64,000 bases of DNA. Source: CBDFGS01 sp965247255. Lineage in GTDB: Bacteria > Chloroflexota > Dehalococcoidia > Lucifugimonadales > CAUZJF01. Each line of letters begins with the position of its first letter. Within the stretch, counting starts at the first letter, position 1. The stretch covers positions 740,938 to 804,937 of the forward strand of contig CBDFGS010000012.1 in NCBI GenBank assembly GCA_965247255.1, read 5' to 3'. A program made the position numbers and the translations under genes. The notes beneath the pieces were generated by a model. It was not told the origin of the DNA. It was given only the letters and a program-made list of their open reading frames with translations, and made no database searches. This document shows positions 37,044 through 46,054 of this stretch, piece after piece.

Positions 37044-38417
37044 CTACGGCCTGAAACTCGGCCACCCGTCCACACCTGCGTCGTCGGTAACGCGCACCGC
37101 CTCGCCGCCCTCGACATTCACCACAAATATCTCCCAATTGCGGCGCTCGACTGTCGCGCTTACCACGATGCTGCTGCCGTTGGGCCTCCAGGCGAATGTG
37201 TCTCCCCCGCCGAGATCGGTAATCCGTTGCTGCTCGGTACCGTCAGGCTTCATGACGTACACCTCTTGAACGAAGTTCCGTACAGACCAGAACGCGATGA
37301 GCTTGCCGTCCGGCGACCACTGGGGGCGAAAGTTCATGTTCGCGTCGGTCAGGCGTTCAAGGCCCGACCCGTCCGCGCCGATGGCGCAGACGTCGAAGCG
37401 GCTCCCGTCGAAACAAGAATAAGCGATGGTGTTGCCGTCGGGAGACCAGTCGGGCAGGCTTCCCAGCGTCAGGAACGTGCTGGTCTGGCCGGCCAGGTCG
37501 GCTACCCAGAGCTCGAGCCGTTGCTCGCTAGTCCGGGAATACGCCAGCCGGGCGCCGTCCGGCGACCACGGGTAGTGTCCCTCCGGGCCGCCGAACGCCT
37601 CGTCGATACGCGCGGTTTCTGTCCCGTCGGCGCTGACCACGTATAGCTCCGCCGCGTCGTCCCCCACCTGCTTCGATGCAAGGAAGCTGACGCGTCGACC
37701 GTCCGGGGACCAGTGCGGCCTCCACTGATTCGTGTCCGGCATGAAGGTGAGCCGCTGCGGTAGATAGCCGTCGGCCTCCATGACGTAGATCTCCGAGTTG
37801 CCGCTCCTCTCCGAACGGAAGGCGATTCGGCTGCCGTCCCGCGACCACACGGGAACCTTGTCCTCGGAGGAGTTGTATGTGAGCTGCGACACCCCTGTGC
37901 CGTCCGGGTTCATGACGAATATCTCGTTGTCGCCGTCCCTGTTCGACTGGAACAGGATCAGCTCCGGCGTTGGGGTTGGGGTCTGCGTTGGGGTGGCCGA
38001 AGGCGTTGGTGTCGGAGTCGGCGTCGTGGTTGGGGTCGGCGTTCGCGTCGGCGTGGCAGTGGGCGTCGCCGTCCGGGTTGGCGTGGCCGTGGGTGTCTGC
38101 GTCGGCGCGGGCGAGGCGCTCGGCCTCGGGGTTTGCGTTGGAGCGGTCGTAGGTAGGGGGCTCGGGCGCGCTACAGCTGTGGCCAGGGGTGTCGGCGAGG
38201 CCGTAGGCCTGGCGGAGGGCTCAGGCGTCGCGGGGGCGGGTAATGCCGCGAGCGCCAAGGCTTCTTCGGTCTGCCGTTCCTCAGGAGCGGGCTCCGGCTC
38301 GCCGCACGCGAATGTAAGCGCGCTGAAAGCGATGAGCAGCGTCGCGGCGAGCCGGCCGGCGGGTGCGCCCCCCGTCAGGCCCGCCAAACGCATGCGATGG
38401 GCCACCGCGCGTGACAC
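37044..38417 (-). CDS. Lipoprotein with Pro/Thr-rich stalk and PD40 (TolB-like) beta-propeller
   Basis: The protein has 457 residues. A signal segment ends at a lipobox (LTFACG, Cys about 38). A Pro/Thr/Ser/Ala-rich stalk of about 110 residues (repeats of the PTPTxTP kind, bases ~37970-38190) leads to a C-terminal beta-propeller. The propeller consists of PD40/WD40-like units, each with a W-SPDG core (WSRDGSRIAF, WSPDGRRVSF, WSPDGKLIAF). It should be a surface-anchored propeller on an extended stalk, probably for binding. The low-complexity coding repeat explains a large antisense ORF across it. The start could be internal (Met at residue 9). Confidence 0.85.
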   Translation of the reverse strand: MSRAVAHRMRLAGLTGGAPAGRLAATLLIAFSALTFACGEPEPAPEERQTEEALALAALPAPATPEPSARPTASPTPLATAVARPSPLPTTAPTQTPRPSASPAPTQTPTATPTRTATPTATPTRTPTPTTTPTPTPTPSATPTQTPTPTPELILFQSNRDGDNEIFVMNPDGTGVSQLTYNSSEDKVPVWSRDGSRIAFRSERSGNSEIYVMEADGYLPQRLTFMPDTNQWRPHWSPDGRRVSFLASKQVGDDAAELYVVSADGTETARIDEAFGGPEGHYPWSPDGARLAYSRTSEQRLELWVADLAGQTSTFLTLGSLPDWSPDGNTIAYSCFDGSRFDVCAIGADGSGLERLTDANMNFRPQWSPDGKLIAFWSVRNFVQEVYVMKPDGTEQQRITDLGGGDTFAWRPNGSSIVVSATVERRNWEIFVVNVEGGEAVRVTDDAGVDGWPSFRP

Positions 38418-38436
38418 AGCGGCCCGCCCGTGCGCC

Positions 38437-38652
38437 TCACGCCTGGCCCACGGGCGACCGTGTCTTGAGAGAGCCGAGCAGTCGGCCTGAGACCACCGCG
38501 ATATCGTCTACCGCCGCGTCGAACGCCTCTTCGTTAACCTTGGAAGGCGCCCGGTAGCCGCTGATCTTGCGAACGAACTGGAGGGCGGCCGCGCGCACCT
38601 CTTCCTCAGTTGCGGGAGTTTCACTTCGCAGCCGTACTATACTTCGGCACAT
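38437..38652 (-). CDS. DUF2277 family protein
   Basis: This 71-residue protein matches DUF2277 end to end: MCRSIVRLRSETPATEEEV, then AALQFVRKISGYRAPSKVNE and a final LLGSL. The family's invariant MCR start is present. The function is not known. It sits 14 bases after the NHL-repeat gene and 19 bases before the PD40 lipoprotein, all on one strand. Confidence 0.9.
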   Translation of the reverse strand: MCRSIVRLRSETPATEEEVRAAALQFVRKISGYRAPSKVNEEAFDAAVDDIAVVSGRLLGSLKTRSPVGQA

Positions 38653-38666
38653 TGCAGTATCTCCTC

Positions 38667-39692
38667 CTAGCCTAGCTGTGTGGTGGGAGACCGCAGCGGC
38701 GGAGCTATCTCCTCCTCGCTGAGCGGATAGGCTTCCTTCTGGTATATCTGTATCCGGTAGTGCTCATAGTCCGGCACGAACATTCGGAGCTGGTCGTCGA
38801 CGGCCACCGAGCGCGGCCGTTTGAAGAGCTTCAAGGACTCCACGTCGGCTGACGCCCGAATGCGATGGTATTTCTTGTCTCTGGTGAACATGCGTTTAAG
38901 AGCGGACTTGGAAAGCGTCGAGTCGCCGTGGAACTGCTGGACGTAGTTTCCGTCAGCGTCGAAGAGCTGTATCCTGTTGTTTCCGCGGTCGGCCACGTAG
39001 ATGTCGCCGTGGCCGTCCACATCTATCCCGGCCGGACCACTGAGCTCTCCCTTGCCGCTGCCGCGGCTGCCAAACGAGAACACGAACTCCCCATCACTCG
39101 TGAACTTCTGGACCCGGTCGTTCCGCCAGTCCACCACGTAGACGAAGCCCTCCTCGTCCACGGCTATGCCCCAGGGCATATTCAGCTCACCGCTGCCCGT
39201 CCCGTAGGTCCCCCAATTCGAGATGAACCTGCCTTCTTTGCTGAATTTCTGGACGCGGTGGTTCAGGGTGTCCACGACCAGCACGTTTTCGTCGAGATCG
39301 AAGGTGATCCCTGAGGGCCGGTCGATCTGGCCGTCGTCGTGTCCGTGCTCTCCCCACTTGCCAAGGAACTCGCCCTCGTGGCTGAAGACCGTTATCCGGT
39401 GGGATGCTTGGTCCGAGACGTACACCCTCTCGTCGCTGTCGACGATTATTTGAACGGGCCAGTAGAACTCGCCGTCGGCCGGCGGGAACTCTCGGGATTG
39501 GACTCCGAACCACCCGAGGTCATCGTCGTCGATATTGATGATCCTGATCACCTTCGACAATATGTGGCATATAACGTAAATGCGGCCCTCCTTACCGAAT
39601 GCGAGGTCCGCAGGCGGGTGGGTCGTCCCGAAGGTGCCAATCGACGTGACGTACGGAAACCCGACTCTTAGGAGCCCGTATGGCCTCGGCAT
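38667..39692 (-). CDS. NHL-repeat beta-propeller protein (copy A)
   Basis: A 341-residue protein made of NHL repeats (units such as GEHGHDDGQIDRPSGITFD, VVDTLNHRVQKFSKEGRFI and YVVDWRNDRVQKF), predicted to form a six-bladed propeller. It begins MPRPYGLLRVGFPYV, like its paralog at 41333-42376. I choose ATG 39692 because it matches that paralog and has GGAGGGAG just upstream; a longer frame to 39974 overlaps the DUF1800 gene and is not coding-like. No signal peptide is seen. It follows a DUF1800 gene by 70 bp, as the other copy does. Confidence 0.88.
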   Translation of the reverse strand: MPRPYGLLRVGFPYVTSIGTFGTTHPPADLAFGKEGRIYVICHILSKVIRIINIDDDDLGWFGVQSREFPPADGEFYWPVQIIVDSDERVYVSDQASHRITVFSHEGEFLGKWGEHGHDDGQIDRPSGITFDLDENVLVVDTLNHRVQKFSKEGRFISNWGTYGTGSGELNMPWGIAVDEEGFVYVVDWRNDRVQKFTSDGEFVFSFGSRGSGKGELSGPAGIDVDGHGDIYVADRGNNRIQLFDADGNYVQQFHGDSTLSKSALKRMFTRDKKYHRIRASADVESLKLFKRPRSVAVDDQLRMFVPDYEHYRIQIYQKEAYPLSEEEIAPPLRSPTTQLG

Positions 39693-39762
39693 GAATACTC
39701 CCTCCGCGAAACCAAATATGTAACCAGAGTGGCGCGCAGCCTCATCGAGTCTCGCAAGCCGC

Positions 39763-41142
39763 TCAGTTGAACTGGAACTCCCTGGTCGCCACGATGAGCT
39801 GGAGCATCCGGACGACCCTCGACTCGCTGAGCTTTCTCTCTTTCGCGAAGTCGAGGTGGCCATCAGGCTCGGCGTGCTGTAACAGGCTCTCGCGAGTGTC
39901 GTCGTCGACGGTGAGCGGGCCGGCGAGGTCCAGACACCTGTCCACGAGCTCCTCCGGCGCCAGACTACCCCCATTGGAGCTCAGCCGGTCGATTATCGCC
40001 CGTATCCCCGGCTTTGCGGCATCTCCCACCTCGTCTGACGCGAAATTCACGCGGCTGTTGAGGGTGCCTCCGTCGATCCACGCCGGTCCCGTGTGCCACC
40101 CCTCCACCGTTAGGGGGTTAAGTAGCTGCTGGCCCATGAGACCGGCCTGGCCGTAGTAACTTCCGATTGCAGGGTCCGGGTACGTGTATATCCCGGCGAG
40201 CTTCATAACGCCCAATACCAGCTCGATGGGGCTCTTGACTCTGGTGAACCGGGCCTCCTTAAAGAAGTCGGCGTTGAACAGCGTGCGCAGCACGGGGCGA
40301 ATCTCACCGCCCGAGTCCAGATAAGCCGCGGCCAGCGCATCGATCGCCTCCGGGTCTCGGGGAGGCGTCTCGTTCCACGAAGCGACGTCGGGCTCGTCCG
40401 CTACGAAGAACGTATAAAGATGGCGCGCGACGAACCTGGCTGTTGCGGGCTGCCTCACGATTATGTCGATCACATCCTCGCCGTTGAAACGCCCGCTCTC
40501 GCCGAGAAAGGCCTTCGCACCGTCATCGTGGTCGTCGCTTCGGTAGTCGAAGCTCGAGGTGAACGAGCCCGGCGGAGGGAGGGGCTGCGTGAAGGTCCAG
40601 CCGGTGAAGGCCTGGGTTGAGCCTTTCACGTCGTCCTCCGTGTAGTTTCCGACGCCCATCGAGAAAAGCTCCAGCAGCTCGCGTCCGTAGTTCTCGTTGG
40701 GCTCGTCCTTGTGGTTCTCGTTGTTGTCCAGCCACATGATCATCGCCGGATTCTTGGACACGTCGGTTAGGACGGTCCTGACATTCGACAGGCCGTCTCT
40801 GCGAAGCAAGCCGATCTGGTCCACGCTCACGTGGGAAAAATCGAACTTGGCCGTGCCTGTTGCCAACACGTGGTGCCAGAACAGCGCCATCTTCTCCTGG
40901 AGCTGGCGCTCGCTGTTGAGCATGCGGTATACCCACATCGAGATGGAGCCACGCTTTCCGGGCATTTCGTAATAGCGGTCCAGGACGTCCTCTTCCACGC
41001 CCTGGACCTGCTCAGGGTTTACCAGTTCCTCCACGACCTCTTCGTATGGCCTGGCGGCGTACCTCTCTAGCTCGTCGCGCCGGGCCCCAAACCCGGCGCG
41101 GCGCATCAGGTGGGCGTATAGAGCGATGTCGTTGTTGGACAT
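39763..41142 (-). CDS. DUF1800 domain protein (copy A)
   Basis: A 459-residue DUF1800 protein with the family blocks LMRRAGFGARRDELE, EKMALFWHHVLATG, ENYGRELLELFSMGVGNYTE, GSTQAFTGWTF and ARFVARHLYTFFVADEP. No signal peptide is visible. The function is unknown. In other phyla DUF1800 genes pair with DUF1501 genes; here the partner is an NHL propeller instead. Copy B at 42398-43789 is a close paralog with the same motifs. Confidence 0.9.
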   Translation of the reverse strand: MSNNDIALYAHLMRRAGFGARRDELERYAARPYEEVVEELVNPEQVQGVEEDVLDRYYEMPGKRGSISMWVYRMLNSERQLQEKMALFWHHVLATGTAKFDFSHVSVDQIGLLRRDGLSNVRTVLTDVSKNPAMIMWLDNNENHKDEPNENYGRELLELFSMGVGNYTEDDVKGSTQAFTGWTFTQPLPPPGSFTSSFDYRSDDHDDGAKAFLGESGRFNGEDVIDIIVRQPATARFVARHLYTFFVADEPDVASWNETPPRDPEAIDALAAAYLDSGGEIRPVLRTLFNADFFKEARFTRVKSPIELVLGVMKLAGIYTYPDPAIGSYYGQAGLMGQQLLNPLTVEGWHTGPAWIDGGTLNSRVNFASDEVGDAAKPGIRAIIDRLSSNGGSLAPEELVDRCLDLAGPLTVDDDTRESLLQHAEPDGHLDFAKERKLSESRVVRMLQLIVATREFQFN

Positions 41143-41332
41143 GGTCGCCTCCGACTACTCTCCTGAGTTGGGAGCTGGTCCAGGATTTCGAGAATTGCCT
41201 GGCTCGGACCGAAAGGACGATCGGTTTTCTCGTCGGTGGTGAGCTTCTAGATACGCAGGGGTGAGCTTATCGGACCGCACGCCATTTGGTAAGAAACGGT
41301 ATGACTCATTCACGAAGTCGTGCTCGGAGACA

Positions 41333-42376
41333 CTAGTTTGGGTTCAGCGTCGGCGCCCTCAGCGGGGGCGCAACCATCTCCTCGCCCAGCGCGTACGCCT
41401 CCTTCTTGTATATCTGAATACGGTAGCAATCGTAGTCGGCAACGTACATGTGACCTTCGTCGTCCACCCTTACCGACCTGGGACCGGCCAGGCGCTTTTC
41501 GAGCTCCAGGCTCCCCATCTCGCGTATACGGAGATACCTCCCGGTGACCTTTCGCAGCCGATCGAGACGCGACCTCGACAGCGTCGCGTCCCCCAGGAAC
41601 ATCTGGATGAAGCGGCCGTCGTGGTCGAACAGCTGGACCCGGTCGTTGCCCCAGTCTGCTACGTAGATGTCGCCGTCTTTGTCTACCTCGACCCCCGCCG
41701 GCCGGTTCAGCTCTCCCTCGTCGCTGCCTGACTCCCCGAACTTGAAGATGAACTCTCCGTCGGCGGTGAATTTCTGAATCCGGTCGTTCCGCCAGTCGGA
41801 CACGTAGATGTCGCCCTCTTCGTCCACCGTGATCCCCCACGGCGTGTCGAACTGCCCATTGCCTGTCCCGTACGAACCGAACTTCGACAGGAACCGCCCG
41901 TCCTTGGTAAACTTCTGTACACGGTGGTTGTGGGAGTCCACCACCAGCAAGTTGTCGTCCCGGTCGAACGCCATGCCCGACGGGCGGTTTAGCTGGCCGT
42001 CGCCGGGGCCATACTCGCCCCACTTGCCCAGATACTCTCCATCGGTCGTAAACTTAGAGATCCTGTGACATCCCTCGTCCGAAGCGTACAGGACCTCGTT
42101 GCTGTCCAGCACGAAAGCGCTTGGCCACATGAAGCACGCGTTGGGCACCGGGAGGTCATCGGCCCTCCAGCCGAAGCTGCCAAGGTCGTCGTCGTTCAGG
42201 TTCGTAATCGCGATCGGCCCCGATTTACCCTTGCCGTAGTTACTTCCGGTCCCCAGCGTGAAGATTCGTCCGTCCCGCGTGATGGCGATGTCGGTCGGAA
42301 ACATGATCCGCAATGAGTACCCCAGGGTCTTGAGGTAAGGGAACCCTGCCCTGAGAAGCGCGTGTGGCCTTGCCAT
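41333..42376 (-). CDS. NHL-repeat beta-propeller protein (copy B)
   Basis: A 347-residue NHL propeller, paralog of copy A. It begins MARPHALLRAGFPYLKTLG and has repeats such as NRPSGMAFDRDDNLLVVDS, RVQKFTKDGRFLSKFGSYG and YVADWGNDRVQLFDHDG. It ends with the same YxCYRIQIYKKEAYxL block as copy A. GGAGG lies five bases before its ATG. It is 21 bases after DUF1800 copy B, indicating co-transcription. The predicted role is binding rather than catalysis. Confidence 0.9.
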   Translation of the reverse strand: MARPHALLRAGFPYLKTLGYSLRIMFPTDIAITRDGRIFTLGTGSNYGKGKSGPIAITNLNDDDLGSFGWRADDLPVPNACFMWPSAFVLDSNEVLYASDEGCHRISKFTTDGEYLGKWGEYGPGDGQLNRPSGMAFDRDDNLLVVDSHNHRVQKFTKDGRFLSKFGSYGTGNGQFDTPWGITVDEEGDIYVSDWRNDRIQKFTADGEFIFKFGESGSDEGELNRPAGVEVDKDGDIYVADWGNDRVQLFDHDGRFIQMFLGDATLSRSRLDRLRKVTGRYLRIREMGSLELEKRLAGPRSVRVDDEGHMYVADYDCYRIQIYKKEAYALGEEMVAPPLRAPTLNPN

Positions 42377-42397
42377 GTGGGCCTCCGTTTTGTCGTC

Positions 42398-43789
42398 TTA
42401 CCCGAACTGGTACTCTCGCGTCGACACTATTAGCTGCAGCATGCGTACTACCCGTTCTTGACTCGTCGCCTGCTCGTCAGACGTATCGAAGCGAAGGTCG
42501 CCTCCGGACTCGGCGTACTCCATCAGCCCTCCCCTCGTGTCTCCACCCACCACCATCGGACCTGCCAGGTCCAGGCATCTCGCAACGAAATCGGCCGGCG
42601 GAATCGACCCGCCGTCGGCCGCCAGACGCCGGACGATGCCCTGCACCCCCGGCTTGGAGGCATCGGCCACCTCGTTCACCGCGAAGTTGATCCGCCCGTT
42701 CAGCGTCCCACCGTCGATCCACTCCTGGCCGGTGTGGAAGCCCTCCACCGTGAGCGGGTTGAGGAGCCTCTGTCCCATCTGGCCGATCACTCCCCCGATA
42801 CGCGGGAACCCCGGCTCCGGGTACCTGTAAGTGTCTACTAGCTTGAGTACGCCCGTAACCAGCTCAGTGGGGCTCTTCACTCTCTTGTACGAGGCGGCCT
42901 TGAAGAACTCGGAGTTGAACAGGACGCGGAGTATAGGTCTGAGCTCCCCTCCGGAGTCGAAGTAAGCTGCCACGAGCGTGTCGATGGCATCGGGGTCCTG
43001 GGGAGGGATTTCGTTCCACGACGCCACGTTCGGCTCGTCGGCTACGAAGAAGGTGTAAAGGTGCCTGGAGATGAATCTGGCAGTCGCCGGCTGCTTCGCG
43101 ATCACGTCGATGATATCCTCGCCGTTGAAGCGGCCACTCTCGCCCAGGAACTCCTTCTCCCCTTCATCGTGCTCCCGCTCGAGGTACCGGAACTTGGACG
43201 GGTTCCCTCTCCGCTGGCTTCCACCGTGCGGGATAGGCGTGAGAAAGCTCCAGCCTGTGAAGGCCTGGGTTGAGCCTTTCACGTCGTCCTCGGTGTAGTT
43301 GCCCACGCCCATCGAGAAGAGCTCCAACAGCTCGCGGCCGTAGTTCTCGTTGGGCTCAGCCTTCATGTTCTCCTGGTTGTCTAGCCACATGAGCATCGCT
43401 GGGTCGAGAGACAGTTCAGTGAGAATCGTATGTACGTCCGACATGCAGATGCGCCGGAACTTGTCGATCTGACGCTGCACATGGTCCCCGCTCTTCTCGG
43501 AGCCCGTCGCCAAGACGTGATGCCAGAAGAGCGCCATCTTCTCTTGGAGCTGGCGCTTGCTGTTGAGCATGCGGTAGATCCACTCACCCTGGGCCCACGG
43601 CCCCCCCGATCCGCCCAAGTATCGGTGCAGCACGTCCGTCTCGACTTCGGGGACGCCTTCAGGGTCGAGCAGCTCTTCCACCACGCTGTCGTAGTCCCTC
43701 GCGGCGAACTCCTCTAACTCCTCGCGCCGGGCGCTAAACCCTGCTCGCCGCATGAGGTGGGCCATTAAGGCGATGTCGTTATGGGACAT
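42398..43789 (-). CDS. DUF1800 domain protein (copy B)
   Basis: A 463-residue DUF1800 protein sharing with copy A LMRRAGFSARREELEEFAAR, EKMALFWHHVLATGS, ENYGRELLELFSMGVGNYTE and SRHLYTFFVADEPNVASWNE. It is the first gene of a six-gene minus-strand run (DUF1800-NHL-DUF1800-NHL-DUF2277-PD40 lipoprotein). A 330-bp divergent region upstream contains two GTAGGGGCG palindromes and probably the promoter, which I cannot place. Confidence 0.9.
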   Translation of the reverse strand: MSHNDIALMAHLMRRAGFSARREELEEFAARDYDSVVEELLDPEGVPEVETDVLHRYLGGSGGPWAQGEWIYRMLNSKRQLQEKMALFWHHVLATGSEKSGDHVQRQIDKFRRICMSDVHTILTELSLDPAMLMWLDNQENMKAEPNENYGRELLELFSMGVGNYTEDDVKGSTQAFTGWSFLTPIPHGGSQRRGNPSKFRYLEREHDEGEKEFLGESGRFNGEDIIDVIAKQPATARFISRHLYTFFVADEPNVASWNEIPPQDPDAIDTLVAAYFDSGGELRPILRVLFNSEFFKAASYKRVKSPTELVTGVLKLVDTYRYPEPGFPRIGGVIGQMGQRLLNPLTVEGFHTGQEWIDGGTLNGRINFAVNEVADASKPGVQGIVRRLAADGGSIPPADFVARCLDLAGPMVVGGDTRGGLMEYAESGGDLRFDTSDEQATSQERVVRMLQLIVSTREYQFG

Positions 43790-43973
43790 GACTCTGCTCC
43801 CGGCAGTACTACGGCGGAAACTAAATGGCTCGTTGCGATTATTGTACTCTACCGGTTCAAGAGTGGGGCACGATGCGGAGCAGCGGCACCCGGGCGACCG
43901 TCAGACACAGCGAAATCGCGACCTTGACATACCCTCGGGTCGCCCATAGAGTACGGCCCTGGTCGGGCAATTG

Positions 43974-43997
43974 GTAGGGGCGGACCCGTGTGTCCGC
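43974..43997. repeat. GTAGGGGCG-type palindrome
   Basis: GTAGGGGCGGACCCGTGTGT then CCGC. Arms GCGGAC/GTCCGC form a hairpin. It lies in the 330-bp divergent gap at 43790-44119, which otherwise shows only the similar element at 44080. Confidence 0.65.
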
Positions 43998-44079
43998 ACA
44001 ACCACAACGGGCGACGGCTGTCTGTCACAATGTGGGCGACTGTATCCGGCCCCAACGTGACGCCGCCCGTCGGGCGTTC

Positions 44080-44105
44080 GTAGGGGCGGACCGGTGGGTC
44101 CGCCC
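44080..44105. repeat. GTAGGGGCG-type palindrome
   Basis: GTAGGGGCGGACCGGTGGGT then CCGCCC. The arms GGGCGGACC/GGTCCGCCC pair perfectly. It sits 15 bp before the epimerase-like gene. Confidence 0.7.
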
Positions 44106-44119
44106 GGAATGGCGGCTGG

Positions 44120-44953
44120 ATGAAACTATCGCTTTCCGTCAGGGTAGCCGAGTCCCTTAGCTCCAAGCGCACCCCCACGATGCCTCTCAAGGCGTTGGCC
44201 GAGCTCGCCTCCGCGCAGGGTTACCACGCCCTGTGCATGCGGGCCTCTCAGCTAGGCGTGGATACGCCCAACGACCTTGTGAGGCGCGGGCGAAATATGC
44301 TGGACGACACCGGCCTGAAGGTGTCCATGGTCACCGGCGACTTCGCCATCCCCGAGAACACCGACGAGGGACCCGCAGCGTTGCGTAACATCACTCCCCA
44401 CCTGGACCTCGCCGAGGCGCTTGGGTCGGACATGGTGCGCATCGCCATGAAGCGAACAGAGGACATAGCCAGCGTCCGGCGTGCTGCGGACGAGGCTAAT
44501 GAGCGGCGAATAAGGCTGGTACACATGTGCCACACGCAGAGTCTTTGTGAGCGGGTGGCGGAGACCCTGGAAGTAGTGAAGCGCGTCAACAGGATGAACT
44601 TCGGGATAGTCTACGAGCCTGCCAACCTGGCACTGTGTGGCGAACCGTATGGCCCCGAGGCTATCGACGCCCTGGCGCCCTACACGTTCAACGTGTATCT
44701 TCAGAACCTCCGGATCAAGGCCGACGGCGCGGACACCGGCTCTTCCTGGTCACGGGGGAAGGTACGATTCGACCAAATCCCCCTCTGGCAAGGCGGCGGC
44801 ATCAACTTCCCCCTCGCGCTGACCACGCTGGAGAAGAGCGGGTACGATGGCTACGTCACCGTTCATCAGGCCTTCGCCGGGCTGAGCGACGTCCCGGAAG
44901 CAGTGCAACGCAGCGCGCTCTACCTCAAGTCCATCGTTGCGTTCGAAGGGTAA
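44120..44953 (+). CDS. Sugar phosphate isomerase/epimerase-like TIM barrel protein
   Basis: A 277-residue AP-endonuclease-2 type TIM barrel (the xylose isomerase-like superfamily). Segments include MPLKALAELASAQGYHALCM, HLDLAEALGSDMVRIAMKR, RLVHMCHTQSLCER, the metal-ligand strand MNFGIVYEPANL and GYDGYVTVHQAF. Such proteins act on ketoses, inosose or related sugars and often need a divalent metal. The usual Glu/Asp/His/Glu ligand set is only partly evident, so the activity is uncertain. It stands alone and is followed by a terminator-like hairpin. Confidence 0.78.
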   Translation: MKLSLSVRVAESLSSKRTPTMPLKALAELASAQGYHALCMRASQLGVDTPNDLVRRGRNMLDDTGLKVSMVTGDFAIPENTDEGPAALRNITPHLDLAEALGSDMVRIAMKRTEDIASVRRAADEANERRIRLVHMCHTQSLCERVAETLEVVKRVNRMNFGIVYEPANLALCGEPYGPEAIDALAPYTFNVYLQNLRIKADGADTGSSWSRGKVRFDQIPLWQGGGINFPLALTTLEKSGYDGYVTVHQAFAGLSDVPEAVQRSALYLKSIVAFEG

Positions 44954-44956
44954 TCC

Positions 44957-44977
44957 CCCCCTTTGAAAAGGGGGTTT
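44957..44977 (+). terminator. Hairpin CCCCCTTT-GA-AAAGGGGG followed by TTT
   Basis: An 8-bp perfect stem begins three bases after the epimerase-like stop, with a short T run (TTTC) after it. It is also a member of a dispersed palindrome type seen at 14842-14859, so it may be a repeat that doubles as a terminator. Confidence 0.5.
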
Positions 44978-45009
44978 CGGGAGGATTTATCGACACAAGA
45001 CCGCCTGCG

Positions 45010-45105
45010 GCTCGCAGTCCCACGGAGCTGAAGACCGAGCGCCTGCTTCTCCGCCCCTTTCGGCTCGAAGACGTCGACGACGGCCTCGCCTACGCCAGGA
45101 CCTAG
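45010..45105 (+). pseudogene. GNAT acetyltransferase, N-terminal remnant
   Basis: The frame reads TELKTERLLLRPFRLEDVDD then GLAYART and a TAG. This is the usual N terminus of RimJ/RimL-like GNAT acetyltransferases. The domain then stops and has no start codon of its own. A C-terminal piece of the same family lies at 45740-45988, with about 100 residues of the domain missing and an unrelated small gene in between. It is probably a decayed gene. Confidence 0.6.
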
Positions 45106-45212
45106 AGCTTTTCTTCGGGCGGGGGTGACTGGCGCGAGTTTCACGAAGTGGAGCGCGAGTCTATCAGTCGCGGGTGCTGTCGCGAAGCGGAAGGAGCAAG
45201 AGGAGTGCTAGC

Positions 45213-45683
45213 GTGCCTCTCTCGGAAGAAGATAAACGCCGTATCTACGAAGAAGAGCTCGAGCGGCAAAGCGTTCGCGCTGAACTTGCTGAAACAGAAC
45301 GTGGACAGCACGAAGCCGAGAAAGAAGTGCGAGACGCGAGAAGGAAAAAGAGCGCTTGGATTGTGGTGGGTACGTTTGCGGTTGTGTTCGGAGGGATCGC
45401 TGTTCTCGGGGCACTTTTTTCAGGTGACACGTCCGACTACGCAGGGGGCATGAGCGGATGCGGTCATTTCAGGAACGTCATCAGGGACTTCGGTGACAAT
45501 CTGCTCAGTGAGAATGAGTTCCGCATAAAGCTGCGAGAGGTACGCAGTAGCGTCAGCACCGCCGAACCGGCCATTAGGGATGCTTTCAGTGATGTCCTTG
45601 ACTCATGGAACTCGGCCGACGCTGAGACGTTCGGAACCGCTATCACGCAGATGAATTTGGCCTGTTTCGCGGCAGGATATTGA
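45213..45683 (+). CDS. Small membrane protein with charged N-terminal helix, function unknown
   Basis: The protein has 156 residues. The N-terminal 45 are highly charged and probably form a coiled coil (SEEDKRRIYEEELERQSVRA). One membrane segment follows (about 50-70, AWIVVGTFAVVFGGIAVLG), then an outside or lumenal domain with two Cys (GCGHFRN and LACFAAGY). I place the start at GTG 45213, eight bases after AGGAG. It lies between two halves of a broken acetyltransferase gene, so it probably arrived by insertion or local rearrangement. No family recognised. Confidence 0.6.
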   Translation: MPLSEEDKRRIYEEELERQSVRAELAETERGQHEAEKEVRDARRKKSAWIVVGTFAVVFGGIAVLGALFSGDTSDYAGGMSGCGHFRNVIRDFGDNLLSENEFRIKLREVRSSVSTAEPAIRDAFSDVLDSWNSADAETFGTAITQMNLACFAAGY

Positions 45684-45739
45684 ACGTCCTACCCGTGCGC
45701 TGGGGAATGGAGTCACCGGAAATCCGATCGCGCATGGCT

Positions 45740-45988
45740 CACAGCCTACGCCATTACTTCTTGCGCGTTGGAACCAGATTTGGACGCGGGGCTTCGACTG
45801 TGGTCAAGGTCTTAGCGGCGGCCGACGTGCGCAATAATCGCTCGCAGCGCGTCATGGAAAGGCTGGGAGTGATGCGCGAGGGCGTGCTACGCAGCCACAT
45901 CACGCAGCGGGGCGAGCGGATCGACGGCGTGTACTACGGTATCCTCCGGCAGGAATGGGAGCGCTCCCGCGAATTGAGCACGAGTTGA
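45740..45988 (+). pseudogene. GNAT acetyltransferase, C-terminal remnant
   Basis: The stretch AAADVRNNRSQRVMERLGVM then REGVLRSHITQRGERIDGVY is the C-terminal part of a RimJ-like acetyltransferase, including the NxxSxRVMEKLG-type motif. The preceding residues do not match the acetyl-CoA-binding part. Its TGA overlaps an ATG at 45988, where a second N terminus (MARAGTELKTERLL) begins and is lost after 14 codons. The locus looks like collapsed tandem acetyltransferase genes. Confidence 0.6.
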
Positions 45989-46054
45989 TGGCGCGCGCTG
46001 GCACTGAGCTGAAGACCGAGCGCCTGCTTGCGAGTGGGTCCGGTCTGCCTGATA

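Noticed and set aside
37950..38200. Tandem short repeats that might suggest a CRISPR array or minisatellite
   Set aside because: They encode the Pro/Thr-rich stalk of the PD40 lipoprotein in frame and have no spacer structure.
39693..39974. N-terminal extension of the NHL protein copy A
   Set aside because: It overlaps the DUF1800 gene, is Ser/Arg-rich, and the paralog starts at the equivalent of 39692.
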